NCBI RefSeq assembly: GCF_025847275.1
Contig: NZ_JAOZEV010000015.1
Span: 1-64,000 of the forward strand
Direction of reading: 5' to 3'
Origin: Flavobacterium frigoritolerans
GTDB lineage: Bacteria > Bacteroidota > Bacteroidia > Flavobacteriales > Flavobacteriaceae
DNA length: 64,000 nt
In this document: one piece after another, positions 50,043 through 60,000 of the stretch
Layout: every line of letters begins with the position of its first letter
How positions within the stretch are numbered: the first letter of the stretch is position 1
Notes under the pieces: model-generated
What the model was told of the DNA's origin: nothing
The model's input: the letters and a program-made list of their open reading frames with translations, nothing else
The model's database searches: none
Position numbers and translations under genes: made by a program

Positions 50043-50891
50043 TTACCTAGACAAATCTGCTACGATAGATATGCCAACATTCTCTCGAAATGCAGTTGGT
50101 GTAATACCAGTATGCTTTTTGAAATAACGGCTGAAATAATTTTCGTCATCAAAATTAAGCTCTGCTGCGATTTGCTTCATGCTTTTATAACTAAGGTGAA
50201 TGAGTTTTTTTGCCTCAAGAATCACTCTTTCGTGAATGAGCGTAGATGGTGTTTTTAAAAAATACTGTTTACATAATTTGGAAAAACTATTAGGCGAAAT
50301 ATTCATTTGAGCAGCATAAAAGGATGGTTGTCTTTCTTTATGAAAATTATTTTCTAATAAGTTTTTAAACTGAATTAACGGGTGATGTATGTTTCTTTCT
50401 TCATGAACAAGATTATCTTCTGATTTTATTTTGCTGCATAATGCTAATATCAATTGCAAATAAGAACGTACTACTGCAATACCATAGCTAGTAGTGTTTT
50501 CAAGCTCTATAATTAGTTTTCCTAAAATATAATCTAATTCGATATAATCTTTAGGCTCTAGATTTACATAAGGTTGCTGGTATATATTATTAAATAAAAG
50601 TCCATTACAAGCAACTTCTTTTTTATGATATTCTATACAATAAAAATCTCCGTGAAATTGTAATCTCCTAGTTTTAATTGACTGTTTCGTATCAAAATGA
50701 ACAATTTGATAGGGCGTTGCAAATAATATAATTTTTCCATCAAAAGTATATTCTACCAAATCTACGCTTACTTTTCCGTTGCCTTCCAGAAAAAAAATAC
50801 TATACAATGGTGAACTACCATACAGGTTAATATAATCTGTATCGCACTCCTGAACCATGCAATCTTTACGATCTATTTCATTTTCTTTCAT
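50043..50891 (-). CDS. AraC-family regulator linked to DUF417
   Basis: A 282-aa AraC protein with an N-terminal cupin-like half (SVDLVEYTFDGKIILFATPYQIVHFD) and a C-terminal AraC domain (about 185-275). The HTHs are FYAAQMNISPNSFSKLCKQYFLKTPSTLIHERVILEAKKLI and SMKQIAAELNFDDENYFSRYFKKHTGITPTAFRE. It is not closely similar to the two siderophore-locus AraC proteins. The co-oriented DUF417 gene 82 nt downstream is its likely target. Signal unknown. Confidence 0.88.
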   Translation of the reverse strand: MKENEIDRKDCMVQECDTDYINLYGSSPLYSIFFLEGNGKVSVDLVEYTFDGKIILFATPYQIVHFDTKQSIKTRRLQFHGDFYCIEYHKKEVACNGLLFNNIYQQPYVNLEPKDYIELDYILGKLIIELENTTSYGIAVVRSYLQLILALCSKIKSEDNLVHEERNIHHPLIQFKNLLENNFHKERQPSFYAAQMNISPNSFSKLCKQYFLKTPSTLIHERVILEAKKLIHLSYKSMKQIAAELNFDDENYFSRYFKKHTGITPTAFRENVGISIVADLSR

Positions 50892-50998
50892 TAATTTTCT
50901 TTATCAAACCAAGTAAATATATAAGAAAAATAGTAATATATTTGGAACTAAGCTTTTTTTTACAAAAGCCTAAATTACAAAAAAAAGAATAATTACCA

Positions 50999-51754
50999 AT
51001 GCCACAAAATATGAATAGTAGTCTATTTAAAGAAAAAGAGGATTTAGATCTTTCGGAATACAACAATTTATTAGGATACCCTTTTTGGGGAATGCCTGGG
51101 AACTCGAAAGCAATTAAATTTTATCTTCAATTAAATGAAAAAGAAAAAGCCTTAATGTTAAAAGCCAATTATATAAAAATGATTGAAAAAGCTAGAGAAA
51201 GAAATTTTAACAAAGCGGCTGATTGTTTGCAATGGTGGCTAGATGGTACAGGTTTTACAAAAAACATAGATTTTCATTGGCTCAGAAAACAAAGAGAGGT
51301 TATTGCTGCTGAAAATGTAAATATTGAACGTTTTGAAGATAGAATAAATAATGTAAATTTTAATATAAAGTTAAATAAAGAAGGCGATTTTACAGATTAC
51401 ATTAATGAATTGCAATGTAAATTTACCGCAGGTATTTTCGGAGAATTATACTATATGTCTGGAACTAGTATAATAACATCAAAATCTAATTTTAAAATAA
51501 CGAGAACAAAAAATAATTTCACTTTATCTGGAACAATAACTCATACTTGGTGGGATAAATACGACTGGCATGAAGGAGCTAATGCTTATATCCCTAGTTT
51601 TGGTTTTATTAACGATTCAGATGCTTTGTTGGTAGAGAAACATTGTGGAGCAAAACCCTTTAGAATGGAAAGTAAATGGCAACAAACTTTTAATAAAACA
51701 TTTCAATCTAACTTTTCAGGAGGTTTAAATTTAAAATTGAAATTGAAAAAATAA
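50999..51754 (+). CDS. Unrecognised 251-aa protein, possible effector-like C-terminal domain
   Basis: I do not recognise this protein with confidence. It has no signal peptide or membrane helix. The N-terminal third is helical and charged (NEKEKALMLKANYIKMIEKARERNFNKAADCLQWWLDGTG). The C-terminal half is beta-rich, with a striking block ITHTWWDKYDWHEGANAYIPSFGFINDSDALLVEKHCGAKPF, whose YDW-x2-G-x4-IP and D-x-L-x3-H-x-GA pattern recalls DUF6402-like domains of polymorphic-toxin type proteins; that link is from memory and weak. It is followed 13 nt later by a lipoprotein gene. A broken copy of its 3' end lies at 52545-52640. An alternative start is ATG 51011. Confidence 0.6.
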   Translation: MPQNMNSSLFKEKEDLDLSEYNNLLGYPFWGMPGNSKAIKFYLQLNEKEKALMLKANYIKMIEKARERNFNKAADCLQWWLDGTGFTKNIDFHWLRKQREVIAAENVNIERFEDRINNVNFNIKLNKEGDFTDYINELQCKFTAGIFGELYYMSGTSIITSKSNFKITRTKNNFTLSGTITHTWWDKYDWHEGANAYIPSFGFINDSDALLVEKHCGAKPFRMESKWQQTFNKTFQSNFSGGLNLKLKLKK

Positions 51755-51767
51755 ATCACAAAGAGAA

Positions 51768-52211
51768 ATGAATAGTATTAATGGAGAATATAAAAAGAGA
51801 GAAGAATTAGACAATAATATTGATGAGTTAGTAGTAATTATACTAAATTTAGTAAAGAAATGTTTTAGCTTTATTATTCTTGTCTTTTTTATTTCTTGCG
51901 GAAATCAAACAACTACAAATGAAATTTTGAATGTTGGAAAAGAATTAACTACGAATGATTTATCAAAAACAGATTCCACTGAAAATATTGTATTTATTGG
52001 AAAAGGATTAAAGGGAAAAATAAATGAATTAAAAAAGCAAAACTCTAAATTTAAATTAGAAGTTAAAAATGGGGACTTAAATTATCCTTTTGGAGATTCC
52101 AAAGCCAAGAATGTTTTAATATTAAATAATGGAACCCAAAAAATTAATGTGAGATTAAAATATAATTCAAATAAAAATAAATTTGATATTTTAGGTTATA
52201 CTTCTGAATAA
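51768..52211 (+). CDS. Small putative lipoprotein downstream of the 251-aa gene
   Basis: A 147-aa protein. A hydrophobic stretch (about 21-43, with FSFIILVFFISCGN) ends in a lipobox-like FISC at Cys44, so it is probably a lipoprotein with an unusually long 20-30 residue n-region. No alternative start codon lies between the ATG and the hydrophobic core. The mature part (100 residues) is Lys/Asn-rich with a beta-type KNVLILNNGTQKINVRLKYNSNKNKFDILGY ending. There is no known family by eye. It sits 13 nt after the 251-aa gene, so the two are likely co-expressed. An immunity-like partner role is possible but speculative. Confidence 0.55.
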   Translation: MNSINGEYKKREELDNNIDELVVIILNLVKKCFSFIILVFFISCGNQTTTNEILNVGKELTTNDLSKTDSTENIVFIGKGLKGKINELKKQNSKFKLEVKNGDLNYPFGDSKAKNVLILNNGTQKINVRLKYNSNKNKFDILGYTSE

Positions 52212-52544
52212 AAAAAACTACTGCTACTACAACGAATTAGGGTAATTGGCTTTATGGAAAGTCGATTATTTAATTGCAATTAGATGTTTTTTACTTTTTA
52301 TAACAAAGTAAGTTGTTTGATGTTTTCAGCTTATTATTATTGGCAAAATAGATATGTGGAATTCAAACCTGTTATTCCAGTATGTGATATAAGCAAATAA
52401 ATGATTATGAAACTATTTGGAATTATATAACTAAAACTAAAGATTCTGCTTGGTTTAATAAAAGAGCTTGGTGGAAGAGAAAAACAAATTGATTAAGAAA
52501 CAGATACTAATTAGTTTTTTTAGCTTTTTAGAAAAACTAATACA
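52212..52544 (+). pseudogene. Decayed coding remnants
   Basis: Short protein-like stretches occur in shifting frames: SAYYYWQNRYVEFKPVIPVCDIS (about 52320-52397) and, after a frame change, NDYETIWNYITKTKDSAWFNKRAWWKRK (about 52402-52486). They read like one gene broken by a frameshift. No intact ORF remains. The rest of the gap shows nothing. Confidence 0.4.
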
Positions 52545-52640
52545 TTTCGGATTCAGATGCTTTATTAGTTGAAAAACATTGTGGAGCAAAACCCTTTAGA
52601 ATGAAAAGTAAATGAATCCAATATTTTAATAAAAGCTTGT
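52545..52640 (+). pseudogene. Broken partial copy of the 3' end of the 251-aa gene
   Basis: The translation SDSDALLVEKHCGAKPFRMKSK-stop-IQYFNKS matches the segment DSDALLVEKHCGAKPFRMESKWQQTFNKT of the gene at 50999-51754. The DNA is highly similar across about 90 bp. The Trp codon (TGG) is TGA here. It has no upstream coding part, so it is a remnant of a duplicated cassette. Confidence 0.8.
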
Positions 52641-52680
52641 TGAATGAAATTACGAGCAACAGTTTAATAAAACTAAAAAA

Positions 52681-52701
52681 CCGCTTCGAATTACGAAACG
52701 G
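52681..52701 (-). terminator. Terminator of the small peptide gene
   Basis: CCGCTTCG-aatta-CGAAACGG (one G-U pair). An A-run to its left gives a U-tract on the minus strand, just downstream of the peptide gene. Confidence 0.75.
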
Positions 52702-52724
52702 CTTATTAAACTCAATATTTTAAT

Positions 52725-52964
52725 TTAGCATCCAGTTACAGAACCATCTTCTAAAAGTGTTGGTAAACAAGGTCTTTCTTGAGGACCAATACATGGATAA
52801 TTAGGGTAATCTGCAGGATTAACACCTGGACCTGAAGGCGCCCAATCATTCTTTTCACATCTAGGAACAGAAATTGGACCATTATAACCTTTACCAATAA
52901 TGTTTTTTTGTTGATTTTTACTTAGTAATTCTACTCCATTTAAATTCAAAATTGTTTTTAACAT
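52725..52964 (-). CDS. Bacteriocin-like small peptide with Flavobacteriaceae-type leader
   Basis: A 79-aa peptide. The N-terminal 26 residues (LKTILNLNGVELLSKNQQKNI, then IGKG) resemble the double-glycine-type leaders of Bacteroidetes bacteriocin/RiPP-like precursors (LSKNEQKxIxGG), with GKG at 24-26 in place of GG. The remaining 53-55 residues are rich in Pro, Gly and Asn and hold four Cys (36, 58, 66, 79), so two disulfides are possible. No peptidase-containing ABC transporter or maturation enzyme lies next to it, so export would need genes elsewhere. It has its own terminator and no co-oriented partner nearby. The antimicrobial function is inferred from the leader. Confidence 0.65.
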   Translation of the reverse strand: MLKTILNLNGVELLSKNQQKNIIGKGYNGPISVPRCEKNDWAPSGPGVNPADYPNYPCIGPQERPCLPTLLEDGSVTGC

Positions 52965-53277
52965 AATAAATTAAATAATTAGATTTTTAAATTCATCAAT
53001 CATTTTAAGTCCATTGATTTTTAGACTTTTAAACATTTAAATATAAGAAAATACTTTTAATACAGTCCTGATTATTTCACAAATATATCAACTATATGAA
53101 TTAATAATGTCACCTAAAAATACTTTGATAAAGCATCAAGAATTGCAATTAGGATTAAGAAAAAAAGTATAGCATTTGGATTTTTTGTTACAATTAATAA
53201 AAGTACTATCCAATCTATAAAATCAAAAGGACTGTCTTTTTATAACAGCCCTTTTTGAAAATTATTTTTTATTTTAA
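52965..53277. other. AT-rich intergenic region
   Basis: Upstream of the small peptide gene and downstream of the DUF4302 gene. Apart from the terminator at 53225-53255 I see no gene, repeat or clear promoter box. Confidence 0.4.
53225..53255 (-). terminator. Terminator of the ECF/SusCD operon
   Basis: AAAAGGACTGT and ACAGCCCTTTT form an 11-bp stem with one G-U pair. It lies just after the last gene, DUF4302. Confidence 0.75.
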
Positions 53278-54630
53278 CTATTGAAAAGCATAAGTAGCTA
53301 ATCTAAAACTACTTGAAGAAGAAGTAAAAGTATAAATTGCATTAGGTGCTCCTCCAAGCTTGAAACTTTCTCTCTTAATATATAACCCTTTTGGATTTGT
53401 TAATTCCTGATCTATTTTTTTCAACAATACAGGTTCAGCAACAAGTGCAGTTGCCGTTTGCCATGAAATATGCTTAAGGATAAGAGTTTTGTTTGCGGCA
53501 TCTTCAATAACATCTACATTATGATATAGAGTCGCTTTTCCTCCCGTAAAACTATATGCTATATAACTATCTCCTCCATCATTAAAAGTAAACTCAATTC
53601 TATTAACCTTTTGTGCAGCAGGTAAACTAGCATTTATTTCATTCAATAATGTTTTACATAAAAGAGAGTTTCCACTTGTATTACCCAAATTCGATGCAAT
53701 ATATCCAAATCCAGTTATTGGTTGCCCTTTTAAAAGAATTTTATAATCGTCTGTTAAAACTAAAGGTTTATTACTATACTTAATAGTAGCCGATACTCCA
53801 TTTGTTCCTGTTGCTGTAAAACTTCCATCAGCATCATTATAAACAAATTCAGATAAAGCTTGCTCTTTAATCACAATAGCAGGACTCACTACTATTCCTG
53901 TTGGAGAATACCCAATACCAATATTATAACTTTCAGAAAAACCTGTTGCAATAGGATCAGCGGTAGCAAAACGAGTAATGACATCAAAATTAAAATCAAA
54001 TTGACGTACAGTGGTTCCATCACTAGTTTCTAAAAATCTAAAAAGTGGTCGTGTGTTTGCTCCAATTACATTTTGCTCCATTATAGTGTTTTGTGGCAAA
54101 TTAGTCCAATCTGCAGCAGTAGCTTTTACAAAACGTAATTCCTGAAACTTACGATTAGTTCTAAAAACAATATCCCCTTTATCTTCTCCGTAAAATAAAA
54201 ACTGAAAATCACCCAGATATCCTTGTCCTTTCAAATCGTCGATTGGATATGAGTCTGAATCTGATAAAAGATGAATTCTGTTGGCGGTAGTAAAAACTAC
54301 ACTTACAGTACTACCAAGTTGAATCTCATATTGGCTATCATACTTTTTTGCATCACTGTCAAAATCTGATGCCATTGTTACTTTTCCTCCAGGTGAGAAT
54401 TTAAATAAATGAGTATATCCTCCCAATTGTGTATTATCGGTAAAATAAACTGCTTTCCATCCGTACTCTGATGAGAGCAATAAATCATCTAATTTTTTGG
54501 ACTGAGCATTTGTTCTTGCAGTAGGTCCTTCCTCAAACTTTTCTTCTGTATCACTGTTGTTACTGCAAGCAACTAATTGAATTGCTACAAAAGCAACAAT
54601 TAGCAACTTATATAAATATTTTATTTTCAT
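53278..54630 (-). CDS. DUF4302 lipoprotein
   Basis: Outer-membrane lipoprotein of 450 aa. The signal peptide ends in QLVACSNNSDTEE, with lipidated Cys near residue 22. DUF4302 features are ARTNAQSKKLDDLLLSSEYGWKAVYFTDNTQLGGYTHLFKFSPGGKVTMASDFD near the N-terminus, then beta-rich repeats such as DFQFLFYGEDKGDIVFRTNRKFQELRFVKA. The family nearly always occurs in SusCD-type operons next to a zinc-metallohydrolase lipoprotein, as here (44-nt gap). It is probably a surface accessory for substrate binding. Substrate unknown. Confidence 0.88.
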   Translation of the reverse strand: MKIKYLYKLLIVAFVAIQLVACSNNSDTEEKFEEGPTARTNAQSKKLDDLLLSSEYGWKAVYFTDNTQLGGYTHLFKFSPGGKVTMASDFDSDAKKYDSQYEIQLGSTVSVVFTTANRIHLLSDSDSYPIDDLKGQGYLGDFQFLFYGEDKGDIVFRTNRKFQELRFVKATAADWTNLPQNTIMEQNVIGANTRPLFRFLETSDGTTVRQFDFNFDVITRFATADPIATGFSESYNIGIGYSPTGIVVSPAIVIKEQALSEFVYNDADGSFTATGTNGVSATIKYSNKPLVLTDDYKILLKGQPITGFGYIASNLGNTSGNSLLCKTLLNEINASLPAAQKVNRIEFTFNDGGDSYIAYSFTGGKATLYHNVDVIEDAANKTLILKHISWQTATALVAEPVLLKKIDQELTNPKGLYIKRESFKLGGAPNAIYTFTSSSSSFRLATYAFQ

Positions 54631-54674
54631 AATGTTTTTTTAAGTTAATGTTTTCGAACTTAATAGTATAATTA

Positions 54675-55541
54675 CTAATTGCCATTAATTACAATTGTAG
54701 TATTTTTTTCAGCCTCATCTCTTAATGCATAGAAATCCATATCAAAAGCATCTTTAAAGTACTTAACTACAATAGCTTCCTTCTTTTTAATATCTTCTCT
54801 TGCTTTTGTACTTTTTATAGCTGCTAAAATAGCTGCATATTCCGCTTTAGTACTAATTAAGATTATAGAAGCAGTTTCTGCAAAATCTTCAACAATATTA
54901 GATCTTGCATAACTAGTTATAAAGCCTAATTCTCTCGATGCAGGTTCTTTTTCTAAATGCCAGGTTGCTGTATATCCAGAAGGAGTTAATTTACCCCATG
55001 CTTGCTCATCAAATAGTTTATTTTGATTTAAAATATGAATGTACTCATGCTGAATAGTGTGAATAAATTCTGAAACAATTGCACGATTTTGTCTATTAAT
55101 ATAATCTACTTCAAAAAGGGTTATTCTTTGTCCTCCTTCTGCAATTCCTAATGTTCTGGTACCATTGTCATTTGAATTTACTCCACCTACCAAAACAATT
55201 TCTCTTGGTGCAATTTTCTTAACAAAATCTGCTCCACCGATGGTTGCATAACTTGCCAACCATATTTGTTTAACAATTTCTAAGGCTGGTTGCACTTTAT
55301 CAATAGTTGGAGGAAATAAAAATCTACTATTATCAACCGTATTTTGATTCCATTTGTATCGTGCGTTAATATTGTATGGATCAAGATAATTGGTAGTAAT
55401 CCATTTATCTAAATCTGTTTGAACAGGTTGATTAAAATCTAATTGACTTTCCTTAGGCTGATCCTCATGAGCACAACTAGAGAAAATCATAACTACTCCT
55501 GCGATTAATGCTATTTTTTTATATTGGTTTACTATTTTCAT
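54675..55541 (-). CDS. Substrate-import-associated zinc metallohydrolase lipoprotein
   Basis: A 288-aa surface lipoprotein (lipobox MIFSSCAHEDQ, Cys near 23). The gluzincin-like site is IQHEYIHILNQ, with HEYIH at 165-169, and EDFAETASIIL further on may supply the third zinc ligand. The family is known from Bacteroidetes SusCD operons and is thought to cleave a peptide-linked substrate at the surface before import. It stands between SusD (19-nt gap) and DUF4302. The active-site residues look intact. Confidence 0.9.
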   Translation of the reverse strand: MKIVNQYKKIALIAGVVMIFSSCAHEDQPKESQLDFNQPVQTDLDKWITTNYLDPYNINARYKWNQNTVDNSRFLFPPTIDKVQPALEIVKQIWLASYATIGGADFVKKIAPREIVLVGGVNSNDNGTRTLGIAEGGQRITLFEVDYINRQNRAIVSEFIHTIQHEYIHILNQNKLFDEQAWGKLTPSGYTATWHLEKEPASRELGFITSYARSNIVEDFAETASIILISTKAEYAAILAAIKSTKAREDIKKKEAIVVKYFKDAFDMDFYALRDEAEKNTTIVINGN

Positions 55542-55560
55542 AATACTTTATATTAAATTT

Positions 55561-57036
55561 TTATCTAGGATTTATTTCAACGCCGTTACTAGATGCACTA
55601 AGTGGTATTTGTAATACTCTACGTTTATCATCTTTCACTAAAATGTTTGTTGGTTGATTGAAAATTTCATGTTTTACTTCAAGATTAAAACGTTTCACAT
55701 CAAACCATCTCATTCCTTCATGAATAAACTCTCTTCTTTTAGCCTCTGCAATAGCTTTTACATAAGAAGTCTGTAATGGAGTCATATCATAAAAAGGCGT
55801 GTACTCATTAGCAATTACTGGATATTTAGCAACAACTTTAGCTTGTGTTAACTTATCTGTTGCAGCGTTATAAGACTTTGTTCTCATCCCTAAAAAGAAT
55901 TCCAACTCTGTATTTGCTTCAGCAATTCTATTAGCCATTACAAGAGCTTCTATTCTATTTAAATAAAATTCATCATTAGATAAAAGCACAGTCCCTAAAT
56001 ATGGTTCTCCAATACCTGCTGTTAAGTTAGAATACTTAAAATATTCTTTGTACTTAGGTCGGAAATCTGTCTTACTATTATAAGAATATGTTGTATAATA
56101 CCAAGCTTTGTTGAATATGTTTGTTGCATTGCCAAAAATACTAATCGCTTGATTTGATCCTAAATAAAATCTATTTGACTGAGTTGCTCTAGAATAAATA
56201 GAATAAGATGAAACTACTAATAAGTTTGTAGTATGCTCTGCTTTTGCATAATCAATAAACTGTATGTTTGGATCTAAACTTGTATAAGCTAAATAATCTC
56301 TGATTTTTCCAGCTGGTTTTGATCCTAGTCCTTCTGTAAGCTCTATTACTTTAGCCCAGTTTCCTTTTATTAAATAAAAACGGCTAGCAAATGCTTTTCC
56401 GGCTTCTTTATTAAAATGGAATTTTGGTTCTTTATACTCGTTTGTTACATATTTCAAACCTTCGTCTATGTCTTTTTGAATGTAATCATAAACTTCTGCA
56501 ACAGTATTTCTAGTATATTTTTTAATCAATACCGTTTCTGGTTCTGTTACATATGGAATACCTAAATCAGTCGCAGCAGTTGCAGGATTATATTGTTTAG
56601 ACCAGAATGTTACTAACATAAAATGTGAATAAGCTCTAGCCAACAATGCTTCTCCTCTTTGTGCATTCATATTAGTTGGAAACCCTTGTTCTTCAATAGC
56701 TTGTAATGCCTTGTTAGCATGCGCAATAGCTCTGTAACAAGCATCCCAATAGTTTGCCTGAGTATCTATATCAGTTTCATCTTGCATTTCCCAATTATAA
56801 TTCTGCTCATTTCTAGGTAATGTCTCTGTTAATCTTCCATCAGTAACGTTATCAGACATTGTTTCAGCAAAATCCATATAAGTTCCACCTATTGGATATG
56901 CATTTACTAATAATTCTGATATTTTTTCTGGGGTATCTATCTGTGTTCTATTATCAGGTGTTTCCGAAAGAAACTCATCGCAACTACTAATACTTATAAG
57001 TAATAATAATGCTAGCGCTATTTTTATATTTTTCAT
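55561..57036 (-). CDS. SusD/RagB-family surface lipoprotein (ECF-controlled operon)
   Basis: A 491-aa SusD protein. Its lipoprotein signal (KNIKIALALLLLISISSCDEF) has Cys near 19. RagB/SusD landmarks are FLSETPDNRTQIDTPEKISELLVNAYP, ANYWDACYRAIAHANKALQAIEEQG, GEALLARAYSHFMLVTFWSKQYNP, GIPYVTEPE and KRREFIHEGMRWFDVKRFNLEV. It follows susC by 12 nt and precedes the metallohydrolase. It caps the SusC pore and binds the imported compound, likely peptide or glycopeptide given the neighbours (inference). Confidence 0.94.
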   Translation of the reverse strand: MKNIKIALALLLLISISSCDEFLSETPDNRTQIDTPEKISELLVNAYPIGGTYMDFAETMSDNVTDGRLTETLPRNEQNYNWEMQDETDIDTQANYWDACYRAIAHANKALQAIEEQGFPTNMNAQRGEALLARAYSHFMLVTFWSKQYNPATAATDLGIPYVTEPETVLIKKYTRNTVAEVYDYIQKDIDEGLKYVTNEYKEPKFHFNKEAGKAFASRFYLIKGNWAKVIELTEGLGSKPAGKIRDYLAYTSLDPNIQFIDYAKAEHTTNLLVVSSYSIYSRATQSNRFYLGSNQAISIFGNATNIFNKAWYYTTYSYNSKTDFRPKYKEYFKYSNLTAGIGEPYLGTVLLSNDEFYLNRIEALVMANRIAEANTELEFFLGMRTKSYNAATDKLTQAKVVAKYPVIANEYTPFYDMTPLQTSYVKAIAEAKRREFIHEGMRWFDVKRFNLEVKHEIFNQPTNILVKDDKRRVLQIPLSASSNGVEINPR

Positions 57037-57048
57037 AATTTAATGATA

Positions 57049-60000
57049 TTATAATGAAATATTTAAAGTAAATGTATACTGAGAAGTTATAGGAAATGCA
57101 ACTCCTCCTGTATTACGGAATTCAGGATCCTGACCGTTTAATCTTTTATCTGAATAAATTAACCAAGGATTAACTGCAGACCCTTTTAAAGTAAAAGTAT
57201 TTAAACCTAACTTTCTCTTAAACTCTTTAGGAAATTCCCAGCTTATTGAAATGTTTTTCAATCGTACAAAATCACCATCAGCAATTCTAACATCTGAATA
57301 ATTGTAAGTGTTATATGCTCTTGCAAGCGTACGTGCACCATCATAGTTAGCATTTAATCTCTTATCTGCAATAACTGGAACATTCGTTATGTTTTCGTCA
57401 CCTGGATTAATCCATCTGTTGGTAAAATCTTTTGTGAAAACAGTTAAATCGTCATATTCACTATCATAAATAGGGTTTAAACGAACTTTATTTCCTGCTG
57501 ATCCTACGAAAAACACATATAATGACCAGTTTTTATAAGTAAATGTATTAGCAAGACCAAATGATTTATTTGGCTCAATTGATCCTTCGTATTTTAAATA
57601 ATCAGTTACATTTTTATTATCCTGAAAATTAGCTCCAGTAATTTTATTTGTCTCTCCATCTTGCATTACAAATGTTGGAAGTCCTTGATTATTTAAACCT
57701 GTAAATTGATATGAATAGATAGAATTTCTAGGACGTCCTACAGCATTTCCGCCATTTCCATCAATTAGATCAAAAGCTGTTGGTTGGTTTTCTAACTTTG
57801 TGATTTCTTGATTATACACAGAAAAATTAAATGTTGTTGACCATTTAAAATCTCTATTTACAATATTTTGTGTTGTTAAACCAATCTCCAAACCTTTGGT
57901 TTCCATGTTGGCGTTATTACCTTGTTTAATTTTTTGACCACCAATACCTGATGTTACTACATAGTCAACTAAATCAAAGGCTTTACGTCTGTAGATATCG
58001 GTTACTAATTGTACACGGTTATTAAACAAACCTAAATCTAAACCAATATTAGTTTCAAATTGTTTCTCCCAAGTTAAATCTCCGTTTTGTAGTTCATCAA
58101 TTTCAATACCTGTTTCTCTATCATCTAAACTTAAACGATTAGCTACCATACTTTTATATATAGCCAAAGAGTTTGTTGCTGGACCAGCAGTTGCTGTAAG
58201 TCCATAAGAAGCTCTTAATGCTAAATTATTTACTGCTTTAAAATTTTGCATGAACTTTTCTTCAGAAGCATTCCATTTACCACTAAAAGTATAAGTTGGC
58301 AACCATCTCGAAGAACCACTATTTCCTTGTCTGTTAGAACCATCATAACGTCCTGTAACAGATGCCGTATAACGACGATCATAGGTATAACCTACTTTTC
58401 CGAAGAAACCAACAGTTCGCTCTCTTTCAGCATTAAATGCAAAATAAGAATTCCCTTCATTGATTACTTTTTCAATAATTCTAGGATCAGTAAAGGCTGT
58501 AAGACCTCTGTCATACTGAATACCTGCAGCTGTAAAATTATCGCTATTTCTATCTAAAGATCTTAACTCAGTACCAAAAAAGCCTTCTACTTCATGTTTA
58601 TCATTAAAAGTATTTCTATAATTCACACTATTTCTGATATTATAAGAAGTCATATCATTTGTGAACTTTCTTAAAAATCCTCCATTAGGCAAAACAGATA
58701 CCGCTGGTGTAGATAAATCATTTGGATCTTTGTATAAAAAGATATTTGCATCTCTTACAATTGTAGTTTCCATTGCGTTATAAGCCCCAACAACATTTGA
58801 TCCTTCTAAGATTTTATGTTCTCTTGTTGTATTTGCATAACGAGCTGATCCTGTAAGGTTATAAGTAAGATGAGAATTAATTTTATAATCTAAATCTAAC
58901 TGAAAACGGATATCTTTTACATTAATATCTAAATAGTTATTTTTTAGCTCATTAACGATATTCATAGGAGCCCAGTTATTACGATAATACTCTAAGTTTC
59001 CATTTTCATCGTAAGGTCTCAAAGTTCTACTTGTGTTTAAAACATAGCTAAAAGGATTAATATCGAAATCTCTCGTTACTTTTCCAAAAACCTCATCCTT
59101 TTGACTTTCGTATGTACCAGGTGCTTGCTGATCTCTTACCGAAGCCATCGTAGATAAAGTAATATTCAATTTGTCATTTATAAAAAATGTTCCTTTAATG
59201 TTTGATGACAATTGTTTAACATTATCAGCAATAGTCCATCCCGGATCTGTATAATAACCTAAAGACGCATAAAACGTATTATTTTTTCCTCCTCCAGAAA
59301 AACTCAAAGAGTGACTTTGTGTTATAGATGGTCTGAATAAAACTTTAAACCAATCTGTATTGGCTAACTCATATTTTTTCAAAAAATTATTACGGCTAAC
59401 TAAATCGTTTTTAACTAAATAACCTCCTGTTTCAGGTACATAAGTATTAATAGCTTTTCCTAAAATATTATATACTCCACCGTATCTTCCTTGAACAGTT
59501 GAAGGTAAATCAAGATAACCTTTAGATTCCATTTCTTTAAAAACACTCATAGATTCTTGTGAGTTCAAGATATCATATTGGTTGTAATTTGGTACAGATC
59601 TAACGCTTTGTTCTAACGAGTAAGATACTTTTAAAGGAGAATCTCTACGACCTTGTTTAGTGGTTACAACCACAACTCCATTCAATGATCTTGATCCATA
59701 AATAGACGTAGCCGAAGCATCTTTTAATATTTCAATACTCTGGATATCATTAGAGTTTAAACCTGCAACTGATGAACTTAATAATGTTTCTGAGTTTCCA
59801 GAAGCTAAATCTGCAAATGAAATATTGATAATATCTTCTTGTACAACACCATCAATAACCCATAAAGGTTTTGTATCTCCAAAAATTGAAGATGATCCAC
59901 GCACTGTAATTTTAGGAGCAGTACCAAATGTACCTGTAACGTTTTGAACTGTAACACCCGCCGCTTTTCCTTCAATCATTCTGCTGATATCTGCAACTCC

